Shown here in pieces: positions 7,804 through 14,422 of a stretch of DNA of 34,022 nucleotides. Below the pieces are notes generated by a model. The model saw nothing but the letters and a program-made list of their open reading frames with translations. It was not told where the DNA came from and made no database searches. Positions within the stretch are counted from its first letter, which is position 1, and the number at the start of each line of letters is the position of its first letter. The stretch comes from an uncultured Bacilli bacterium. Its GTDB lineage: Bacteria > Bacillota_I > Bacilli_A > RF39 > UBA660. The stretch spans positions 1 to 34,022 of the forward strand of contig CAKOWI010000010.1 of assembly GCA_934122275.1 (NCBI GenBank). Direction: 5' to 3'. The position numbers and the translations under genes are program-made.

Positions 7804-8252
7804 TGATAGAAATAAAAAATAAAAAAGCTACATTTGATTATTTTGTTCATGAATCCTACGAAGCTGGTATAGTTTTAACAGGAACTGAAATTAAATCAAT
7901 TAGAAAAGGTAGCTGCAATTTAAAAGATTCTTATGCTAGAATAAAAAATGATGAGGTATACGTTATAAATATGTTTATTTCTACTTATGAAGAAGGAAAC
8001 ATATTTAATCATGATGAAAGAAGAGAAAGAAAGTTACTTTTACATAAAAAGGAAATATATAAAATAAGAGATTATGTTTCGAAAGATGGATACTCTTTAA
8101 TACCATTAAAATTATATTTAAAAAATGGAAGAGCAAAGATTTTAATTGGTGTATGTAAGGGTAAAAAAGTATATGATAAGAGAATGTCTATTAAAGAGAG
8201 AGATATAAAAAGGGATACGGATAAAATAGTTAGTAAATATAACAAATTCTGA
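7803..8252 (+). CDS. smpB: SmpB, tmRNA-binding protein
   Basis: 149 aa, normal length. Conserved SmpB segments are present: an N-terminal KNKKATFDYFVHESYEAGIVL stretch, the GTEIKSIR.G..NLKDSYARI core, H...ERRERKLLLHKKEI, and the basic C-terminal tail KGKKVYDKRMSIKERDIKRD that enters the mRNA channel. It brings tmRNA to stalled ribosomes. GAGGTGAAATA supplies the ribosome binding site inside the end of the CapA-like gene. It ends in TGA, direct evidence that TGA is a stop in this organism. No ssrA gene is visible in the window. Confidence 0.96.
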   Translation: MIEIKNKKATFDYFVHESYEAGIVLTGTEIKSIRKGSCNLKDSYARIKNDEVYVINMFISTYEEGNIFNHDERRERKLLLHKKEIYKIRDYVSKDGYSLIPLKLYLKNGRAKILIGVCKGKKVYDKRMSIKERDIKRDTDKIVSKYNKF

Positions 8253-8266
8253 TAAATATTTTTTCC

Positions 8267-8295
8267 AAAGAAGGTTTACAACAGCCTTCTTTTTT
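8267..8295 (+). terminator. Terminator after smpB
   Basis: AAAGAAGG (8267-8274) / CCTTCTTT (8285-8292) with a 10-base loop and T run to 8295. The loop carries the -35 box of the next promoter. Confidence 0.9.
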
Positions 8296-8303
8296 GCTAT
8301 AAT
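8275..8303 (+). promoter_or_regulatory. Promoter of rpsF-ssb-rpsR
   Basis: TTTACA (8275-8280, 5 of 6 to consensus), 17-bp spacer, extended -10 TGCTATAAT (TATAAT at 8298-8303). A near-consensus promoter whose -35 lies in the loop of the smpB terminator. Confidence 0.85.
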
Positions 8304-8308
8304 ACATA

Positions 8309-8363
8309 CTGAGTAATTTATTTTACTCTCTTGTTCTTAATTAATTTAAGGACCGAATAGACC
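8309..8363 (+). promoter_or_regulatory. S6:S18 leader RNA element (autoregulatory)
   Basis: The transcript leader between the promoter and the GAGGAGG ribosome binding site folds into two hairpins. GAGTAA (8311-8316) pairs with TTACTC (8323-8328), and TTCTTAA (8334-8340) pairs with TTAAGGA (8346-8352). The second is followed at once by ACCGAATAGACC (8352-8363). A CCG-containing motif in front of rpsF is the signature of the S6:S18 element, which mimics the 16S rRNA site for the S6-S18 pair and lets the complex repress its own mRNA. Position and core bases fit; the full fold was not computed. Confidence 0.55.
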
Positions 8364-8381
8364 AAAAGAGGAGGAATAAAA

Positions 8382-8666
8382 ATGAAATACGAAATTATGT
8401 TCATAGTAAGACCAAATATTGAAGAAAGTTCAATAAAAGAAGTTGCTAAGAAATTTGAAAAGATTTTAACTGATAACGGTGCTAAAATAGTATCATCTAA
8501 AGATCTTGGACAAAAAGAATTAGCATATGAAATAAAAGATCATAAAACTGGTTATTACTTTCTAATTAATATTGAAGATAATGATGCAAAAGCTATCAAA
8601 GAATTTGATCGTTTAGCATTAATTAGTGAAGATGTTATTCGTCATATAATCATAAAAGAAGATTAA
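8382..8666 (+). CDS. rpsF: Ribosomal protein S6
   Basis: 94 aa with the S6 ferredoxin-like fold pattern: MKYEIMFIVRPN at the start, DLGQKELAYEIKDHKTGYYFLINIE in the middle, and EFDRLALISEDVIRHIII at the end. It binds S18 and the central domain of 16S rRNA in the 30S platform. Strong GAGGAGG lies 7 bases before the ATG. First gene of the rpsF-ssb-rpsR operon with a likely autoregulatory leader. It lacks the long acidic tail seen in some S6 proteins. Confidence 0.97.
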   Translation: MKYEIMFIVRPNIEESSIKEVAKKFEKILTDNGAKIVSSKDLGQKELAYEIKDHKTGYYFLINIEDNDAKAIKEFDRLALISEDVIRHIIIKED

Positions 8667-8683
8667 TAAAGTGAGGATATAAA

Positions 8684-9145
8684 ATGAATAAAGCATTTTT
8701 AATTGGAAGATTAACAAGAGATCCAGAGTTAAGATATTCATCAAGTAACGCTGCAATAGTTAATTTCTCTATCGCAATTGATAGACAATATACTAATAAT
8801 CAAGGACAAAGAGAAACAGATTTTATTAACATTGTAGCATTCCAAAAACAAGCTGAAAACATTAAAAAGTATTTAACTAAGGGTTCTTTAGTTGCAGTTG
8901 ATGGAAGAATACAAACTAGAAATTATGAAGATAAGGATGGAAAAAGAGTATATGTTACTGAAGTAGTAGCTGATAGAGTTCAATTCCTTAGTTCTAAGTC
9001 TGATAGTGTAGCAGTAAATACTACCGATAATGTATCTCCAGCTGATTTTCAAAATGAAGCACCTAAAGAAACCAATGTTTCTGATGATGTTTTTGCGGAT
9101 TTTGGTAACAGTATAGAAATAAGCGATGACGACATTGCATTTTAA
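8684..9145 (+). CDS. ssb: Single-stranded DNA-binding protein
   Basis: 153 aa. An N-terminal OB fold (MNKAFLIGRLTRDPELRY, NFSIAID, TDFINIVAFQKQAENIKKYLTKGSLVAVDGRIQTRNYED) is followed by a disordered linker and the acidic tip DDDIAF at the C-terminus. The tip is the docking tail for repair and replication proteins. It acts as a tetramer on ssDNA. Location between rpsF and rpsR is the standard Firmicutes arrangement, with 17 and 20-base gaps and no internal terminator. Confidence 0.97.
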   Translation: MNKAFLIGRLTRDPELRYSSSNAAIVNFSIAIDRQYTNNQGQRETDFINIVAFQKQAENIKKYLTKGSLVAVDGRIQTRNYEDKDGKRVYVTEVVADRVQFLSSKSDSVAVNTTDNVSPADFQNEAPKETNVSDDVFADFGNSIEISDDDIAF

Positions 9146-9165
9146 TTTAATATAGGAGGAATAAT

Positions 9166-9381
9166 ATGGCAGAATTTTATAGAAAGAAAAAGAAAATATG
9201 TCAAATGTGTGCTGGTAAAAGCGTAGATTATAAAAATCCTGAAATTCTTAGAAAATATATAAATGAAAAAGGTAAAATTTTACCAAGAAGAGTAACAGGA
9301 GCTTGTGCAAAACACCAAAGATATATTGCTATGCAAGTTAAAAGAGCTAGAATGATAGCTTTATTACCATTCGTTAACTAA
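9166..9381 (+). CDS. rpsR: Ribosomal protein S18
   Basis: 71 aa, basic, with KICQMC near the N-terminus, YKNPEILRKYINEKGKILPRR in the middle and TGACAKHQRYIAMQVKRARMIALLPF at the end, all diagnostic of S18. The CxxC plus the later Cys and His suggest the zinc-binding (C+) form. Partner of S6 in the 30S platform. TAGGAGGAAT is the ribosome binding site; a terminator starts at the stop codon. Confidence 0.97.
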   Translation: MAEFYRKKKKICQMCAGKSVDYKNPEILRKYINEKGKILPRRVTGACAKHQRYIAMQVKRARMIALLPFVN

Positions 9382-9406
9382 GAGAAACTAATTGTTTTCT
9401 CTTTTT
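9381..9406 (+). terminator. Terminator of the rpsF operon
   Basis: AGAGAAA (9381-9387) / TTTCTCT (9396-9402) with a short loop and T run to 9406, directly after the rpsR stop. Confidence 0.85.
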
Positions 9407-9447
9407 GTTTGGAAAAATATATGTTATAATTAAAAATAGGTGATTAT

Positions 9448-10549
9448 ATGGAAATTTTACTTAAAGATATTAACGAATTGAAACATGAATTTGATAATAT
9501 CTGGAGGCTACTTTGACGTAGATAAAAAAATAAAAAAGATAGATGAATTAAATAAAATATATAATGATCCTTCATTTTGGAATGATAGTAGTAATAGTGA
9601 TAAGGTAATTAAAGAATTAAATTCTTTGAATAGTATAGTTAAGCCAGTAATGGAAATAAAAAATAATATAGAATTATTAGATTGTTACTTTGAACTTTTA
9701 AACACATCTAATGAACTATATGATGAATTTGAATCAATATATTTAGATACATTAAATAAAACTAAAAGTTTAAAGACATTGACGTATTTTAATGGTGAAT
9801 ATGATAATTTAAATGCTATATTTGAAATTCATGCTGGGGCTGGTGGAACAGAAAGTTGTGATTGGGTTGTTATGCTTTCTAGAATGTATACTAAATACTT
9901 TGATAAAAAAGGTTACACATATCAAGTATTAGATGAACAGGTAGGAGAAGAAACTGGCATTAAGAATATAACTTATCTAGTTAAAGGAACTTACGCATTT
10001 GGATATTTAAAAAATGAAAAAGGTGTTCATAGATTAGTTAGATTATCACCCTTTGATGCTAACAATAGAAGACATACGTCTTTTGCGGCGGTTGATGTTA
10101 CACCAGAATTTGAAGATGATAATAAAATAGAAATAAAAGACTCTGACATTAGAGTAGATGTTTATAGAAGTACTGGAGCTGGTGGACAAGGTGTTAATAC
10201 GACTGACTCTGCTGTTAGAATAACACATATACCTACTGGTATTGTAGTAACGTGTCAAAATGAAAGAAGTCAAATAAAAAATAAGGAAACAGCTCTAAAA
10301 GTATTAAAGAGTAAACTATATCAAATAAAGATAAAAGATAGTCAAGATAAAATTAATTCTATGAAAAGTGATCATAGTGGTATAGTATTTGGTTCTCAGA
10401 TAAGAAGTTATGTACTTCATCCATATTCAATGATAAAGGATCATAGAACAGGATATGAAACTTCTAATGTTAATAAAGTATTTGATGGATATATAGATGA
10501 ATTTATTGAAAGTAATTTAAGAGGTGATGTAATAAATGAGACTGTTTGA
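9448..10549 (+). CDS. prfB: Peptide chain release factor 2 (programmed +1 frameshift)
   Basis: Translation starts at ATG 9448 (AGGTGAT upstream), runs 22 codons to CTT (9511-9513), then meets TGA at 9514-9516. A +1 slip resumes at GAC 9515, giving a 366-aa RF2 encoded by 9448-9513 joined to 9515-10549. Evidence for RF2 rather than RF1: the codon-recognition tripeptide SPF at about 200-202 and the frameshift itself. The GGQ hydrolysis motif lies at about 245-247 (STGAGGQGVN). RF2 reads UGA and UAA, so UGA is a stop here. Low RF2 lets the slip occur, which raises RF2 (autoregulation). The last 14 bases overlap the yitT-like gene. A TATAAT at 9425-9430 is the likely -10. Confidence 0.96.
9503..9517 (+). 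promoter_or_regulatory. RF2 programmed frameshift site
   Basis: Internal Shine-Dalgarno-like GGAGG (9503-9507), three bases, then CTT TGA C (9511-9517). This is the canonical layout in which the ribosome slips from CUU to UUU and skips one base at the in-frame UGA. Confidence 0.95.
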
Positions 10550-11444
10550 AAAGATAAAGATTAAAAAAGCTGAACTATTAGCTAGAAAAGTAGAAGGTGC
10601 ACATTTATTTAAAAGATATTTCTTTCTTATAATAGGTGTTACATTATATGCAATATCATATAATCTATTCTTCTATAAGAATAACATAGTTTATGGTGGT
10701 GCAAGTGGTATATCTATAATATTAAAAAATGTACTAGATCCATACATAGCTTTATTTATTTTGAATTTATTTTTCTTAACGCTGAGTTTTTTCTTACTTG
10801 GAAGAAAGCAGACAATAAATTCATTAGTAGGTTCTCTTTTATATCCTTTAATGATTAAATTGACCTCAAATATAGGTAATTACATTACTATTGATAATGA
10901 TAATTTATTACTAATATCCATAATAGGTGGCGTATTAGTAGGGTTTGCTTCAGGTACTGTATTTAAAAGTGGATTTACTACTGGTGGTACTGATATATTA
11001 AATCAAATAGCTGCTAAATATTTCAAAACTTCTATTGGAACAGCTATGCTTATGACTGATGGTCTTATAGTGATAGTAGGGGGATTCTTCTTTGGTTGGA
11101 CAAAAGTTTTATATGCAATGATAGTGCTATACATAATAAATATAATGGTTGATAAAGTTGTTTTAGGAATTTCTAATAATAAGGCAATATATATAAATAC
11201 GACAGAAGAGGATTTGGTTTCCAATTATTTACTTAACGGGCTTAAATTAGGTATTACATTAATTGAAACAAAAGGTGGATATACTAATAAAAAAAATCAA
11301 ATGATTATGTGTGTTGCACCAACTAGTCAGTATTTTGAAATAAAAGAGGGTATATCACAGATAGATCCTAAAGCTGTTATATTAGTTACTGATGCATATC
11401 AAGCATCTAGAACATATCATGATGGTTATACAGAAATAAATTAA
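10536..11444 (+). CDS. YitT family membrane protein (DUF161 + DUF2179)
   Basis: 302 aa. Five or six membrane helices (about 28-190) include the family motifs YGGASGISIIL and KSGFTTGGTDIL. A C-terminal cytosolic DUF2179 domain (about 215-300) follows, with the ITLIETKGGYTNKKNQMIMCV pattern seen in this family. Function of YitT proteins is not established. They often sit beside prfB or ftsEX in Firmicutes, as here. Start ATG 10536 lies inside the prfB end with AGAGGTGAT upstream, so translation is coupled to RF2. A 21-base gap leads to ftsE. Confidence 0.88.
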   Translation: MRLFEKIKIKKAELLARKVEGAHLFKRYFFLIIGVTLYAISYNLFFYKNNIVYGGASGISIILKNVLDPYIALFILNLFFLTLSFFLLGRKQTINSLVGSLLYPLMIKLTSNIGNYITIDNDNLLLISIIGGVLVGFASGTVFKSGFTTGGTDILNQIAAKYFKTSIGTAMLMTDGLIVIVGGFFFGWTKVLYAMIVLYIINIMVDKVVLGISNNKAIYINTTEEDLVSNYLLNGLKLGITLIETKGGYTNKKNQMIMCVAPTSQYFEIKEGISQIDPKAVILVTDAYQASRTYHDGYTEIN

Positions 11445-11465
11445 TATTAAGGGAAGGCGAAGTAA

Positions 11466-12164
11466 ATGGAATTTATTAAGTTTAAGGATGTTGAAAAAAC
11501 ATACAAAAATGGTGTTAATGCAATTTATGATTTAGATTTAGACATTAAAAAGGGTGAGTTTGTATTTGTAATAGGAGCTTCAGGTTCTGGAAAATCTACT
11601 CTTATTAAAATGTTATATAGAGAAGAAAAACCTACTAAAGGAGAGATTTATTTAGGTGGAATAAACGTTGCAAAGGTTAAAAATAGTAAAGTTTATAAAT
11701 TAAGAAGAAAAATAGGAATAGTATTTCAAGATTATAAATTATTACCTAAATTAACTGTTTATGAAAATGTTGCATTTGCTCTTGAAATATATGGACTACC
11801 TACTAATGAGGTTAGAAAAAAAGTATTAAAAGCTCTTGATTTAGTAGGATTAAAATCTAGAACAAAGAGTTATCCAAATGAATTATCAGGAGGTGAACAA
11901 CAACGTGTTGCAATAGCTCGTGCAATAGTTAATTCACCTAAACTATTAATATGTGATGAACCCACTGGTAACTTAGACCCAGATACTAGTTTAGAAATTA
12001 TGAAAGTAATTGAAAAGATAAATGAACTTGGCACTACCATAGTTATGGCAACTCATGATAGAGAAATGGTAAATAAAATGAAAAAAAGAGTTGTTTTATT
12101 AGATAATGGTAAATTAGCAAAAGATTATGAGAAGGGAAGTTATATTGATCATGAAGTTAATTAG
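11466..12164 (+). CDS. ftsE: FtsE, cell-division ABC-type ATPase
   Basis: 232 aa ABC ATPase with Walker A GASGSGKST (about 37-45), Q-loop FQDYKLLP, signature LSGGEQQR, Walker B LLICDEPTGNLDP and the H-loop ATHD. The DYKLLP-type Q-loop and pairing with ftsX mark it as FtsE rather than a LolD-type exporter. With FtsX it transmits ATP-driven change across the membrane to activate a peptidoglycan hydrolase, and that hydrolase is encoded just downstream. AAGGCGAAGTAA gives a weak ribosome binding site. It overlaps ftsX by 14 bases. Confidence 0.94.
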   Translation: MEFIKFKDVEKTYKNGVNAIYDLDLDIKKGEFVFVIGASGSGKSTLIKMLYREEKPTKGEIYLGGINVAKVKNSKVYKLRRKIGIVFQDYKLLPKLTVYENVAFALEIYGLPTNEVRKKVLKALDLVGLKSRTKSYPNELSGGEQQRVAIARAIVNSPKLLICDEPTGNLDPDTSLEIMKVIEKINELGTTIVMATHDREMVNKMKKRVVLLDNGKLAKDYEKGSYIDHEVN

Positions 12165-13050
12165 AATATTTAGGAGAAATATAAGAGATGCATTTAAAAG
12201 CGTTGCTAGAAATTTAAGTTTGTCGATAGCTTCAATATCTTGTATAACAATTACTTTATTAATAGTAGCAGCAGCATTAGTTGCGGCATCTAATATAGAA
12301 AACGTAACTAATTTGGTTAAAGAAGATTTTACTATATATGCATTTATTGATTATGAAACTACTGATAATGACATTAATAACTTAAAAAGTGATATTGAAA
12401 AGTATGATAATGTTTCATCTGTTACATATGAATCAAAAAAAGATGTAGCACTAGAAATGAAAGATACTTCTAGTCAATTATCAGGTATTATAGAAAGTTG
12501 GTCTGATGATACTAATCCTTTATATGATGTTTTTAAGGTAAAGGTTGATAAAACAGAAGAAATAACTAAAACAGCTAATAAAATAAAAGAAAATGAAAAA
12601 ATTGTTGATGTTAGATATGGACAAGGTATGGTTGAATCTTTGATGACTGTATTTAATGTTGTTGAAAAAGGAATTGTAATAGCAATGATTGCACTACTTT
12701 TAGTAACATTATTCTTAATATCTAATACAATTAAAATAACTATATTCTCAAGAAAAAGAGAAATAGAGATAATGAGATTGGTTGGAGCTTCTAACTTTTC
12801 TATAAAACAACCATTTGTTATAGAAGGTTTAATATTAGGATTTTTAGGATCGTTAATACCAATAGGAGTAACAATTTATGGATATTCTGCTTTATATAAA
12901 CACTTTAATGGACAATTATTCTCACCATTCTTTAGATTAGTTAATGCTGAACCGTTTGTTTACATAGTATCATTAATATTATTAGCACTAGGTATTATTG
13001 TTGGTATGTTTGGTAGTTATAGAGCAGTTAGAAAGTATTTAAAGATATAA
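12151..13050 (+). CDS. ftsX: FtsX, cell-division membrane protein
   Basis: 299 aa from ATG 12151 (AAGGGAAG 11 bases upstream); an in-frame ATG at 12127 would add eight residues but contains that site. The layout is an N-terminal cytosolic segment (RNIRDAFKSVARN), TM1 (about 26-48), and an extracellular domain (about 50-175) that in FtsX binds the hydrolase. Three more TM helices follow near 178-200, 225-250 and 270-290. The fold is that of MacB-type permeases but is mechano-transmitting, not a transporter. It is coupled to ftsE upstream, and its stop TAA is followed at once by the hydrolase start (TAATG). Confidence 0.93.
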   Translation: MKLIRIFRRNIRDAFKSVARNLSLSIASISCITITLLIVAAALVAASNIENVTNLVKEDFTIYAFIDYETTDNDINNLKSDIEKYDNVSSVTYESKKDVALEMKDTSSQLSGIIESWSDDTNPLYDVFKVKVDKTEEITKTANKIKENEKIVDVRYGQGMVESLMTVFNVVEKGIVIAMIALLLVTLFLISNTIKITIFSRKREIEIMRLVGASNFSIKQPFVIEGLILGFLGSLIPIGVTIYGYSALYKHFNGQLFSPFFRLVNAEPFVYIVSLILLALGIIVGMFGSYRAVRKYLKI

Positions 13051-14231
13051 TGAGTAAAAAAATATTAACGTTTTTACTAGTGCTTTTAACTCCATTTATG
13101 ATAGTTAATGCTAAAGAAAAAACTATTGCAGAGTGGGAAAAAGAATTAAACAAAGTTCAAAAAGAACTTGATGAAACAAATGCAAAGAAAAATCAAAATG
13201 AAAAAGATATTAATAATACAAAAGCAAGGATTAATTCAATATATTCACAAGTAGAAAGTATAAATAAGGAAATAGAAGATAAATCAAATGAAAGTATTGA
13301 GTTAGGAAAGAAAATTCAAGAGAAGAATAATGAATCAAAAGATTTGATGAGATATTATCAAATTTCTTCTTCCGGGTCTGTAGTTTTAGAATATTTAATG
13401 GGTGCAAAAAGTATCTCTGATTTAATATATAGGTTATCTATAACAGAACAAATAACTTCATATAATAAGAAAAAAGTTTCAGAAATGAATGCTCTTATTG
13501 AAAAGAATAATCAAGTTAAAGAAGAATTAGCTAGCAAGAAAACGGAACTAGCTAAGTTAGAATCAGAACTAAATGTTCAAGTTGCAAACTTAAATAAGAC
13601 AAAAGAATCATTAGATAGTGAAGGACATTCTTTATCTGAATCAATAAAGGAAATGCAAAACTCTATAAACTATTTGAAAAAATTAGGGTGTAAATCAAAT
13701 GAAACTCAAACAGCATGTTTAAATAGAAAATATAGTGGTGGTTATTTACCATCTGGTTCTACTTTTTATAGACCTACTTCATCTGGAAGAATATCTAGTG
13801 AATATGGTTGGAGAACCTTGTATGGTAGTCCTAATAATCATGCTGCAATTGATATTTCAACACCTATAGGAACATCAGTTTATTCAGTATCATCTGGACG
13901 TGTTGCTAAAGTTATTTATAGTAATAAAGGTGGTGGTAACCAGATAATAATTCATCACATGATAAATGGTAAATATTATACTTCATATTATTGTCACTTA
14001 TCGGCAATTAATGTTTCTGTAGGATCAATAGTTACTAAAGATACTGTAATTGGTAAGAGTGGTAATACTGGTAATTCTACTGGACCACATTTACACTTGG
14101 GATTGGCTAATGGTAGATGGTATACTGATTATTATTCATATTATGGAAGTAATGGATTCATTAGTCACTCATTTAATCCTAGAAACGTTATAGTATTCCC
14201 TCCAAAAGGAAGCAGTTATTCAAATAGATAA
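13050..14231 (+). CDS. Secreted coiled-coil M23 peptidoglycan hydrolase (EnvC/PcsB role)
   Basis: 393 aa. A signal peptide (about 1-21, cut after VNA) precedes a long coiled coil (about 25-210). A short region with two Cys (KLGCKS... TACLNR) leads to a C-terminal LytM/M23 domain (about 245-385). Zinc-site motifs are intact: H..ID in NHAAID (His and Asp) and HxH in GPHLHLG, plus YYCHLS. A full active site suggests a real endopeptidase, unlike the EnvC activators that have lost zinc ligands. Position right after ftsEX (1-base overlap) and the coiled coil imply activation by FtsEX at the septum. This matches the EnvC and PcsB roles, although PcsB itself carries a CHAP domain, not M23. A terminator follows. 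Confidence 0.9.
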   Translation: MSKKILTFLLVLLTPFMIVNAKEKTIAEWEKELNKVQKELDETNAKKNQNEKDINNTKARINSIYSQVESINKEIEDKSNESIELGKKIQEKNNESKDLMRYYQISSSGSVVLEYLMGAKSISDLIYRLSITEQITSYNKKKVSEMNALIEKNNQVKEELASKKTELAKLESELNVQVANLNKTKESLDSEGHSLSESIKEMQNSINYLKKLGCKSNETQTACLNRKYSGGYLPSGSTFYRPTSSGRISSEYGWRTLYGSPNNHAAIDISTPIGTSVYSVSSGRVAKVIYSNKGGGNQIIIHHMINGKYYTSYYCHLSAINVSVGSIVTKDTVIGKSGNTGNSTGPHLHLGLANGRWYTDYYSYYGSNGFISHSFNPRNVIVFPPKGSSYSNR

Positions 14232-14260
14232 TGTATATATAATGTAATGATATTTTTTAG

Positions 14261-14296
14261 GTGACATATACTTTATGTATTATTGTCACTTTTTTG
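14261..14296 (+). terminator. Terminator of the prfB-ftsEX operon
   Basis: GTGACA (14261-14266) / TGTCAC (14284-14289), with inner pairing ATAC/GTAT around a small loop and a T run to 14295. Confidence 0.85.
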
Positions 14297-14331
14297 TTTG
14301 ATGTTCTAAGATTTGCAATTAAAATAAATGA

Positions 14332-14361
14332 TTGTAATTTTTCTAAGGTTTATGTTATACT
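14332..14361 (+). promoter_or_regulatory. Promoter for the repeat-protein gene
   Basis: TTGTAA (14332-14337), 18-bp spacer, TATACT (14356-14361) preceded by TG at the extended position. A second TATAAT follows at 14361-14366. The leader to the start codon is about 55 bases and ends in a T7 tract and a G-rich ribosome binding site. Confidence 0.6.
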
Positions 14362-14422
14362 ATAATACAATCAAAACTTTTTAGTAATTAATATGATTTT
14401 TTTCAGGTGGGGGATTAAATGT

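Noticed and set aside
9448..9516. In-frame TGA in prfB taken as Trp (genetic code 4)
   Set aside because: The canonical frameshift context explains it, smpB ends with TGA, and all recognised Trp positions use TGG.
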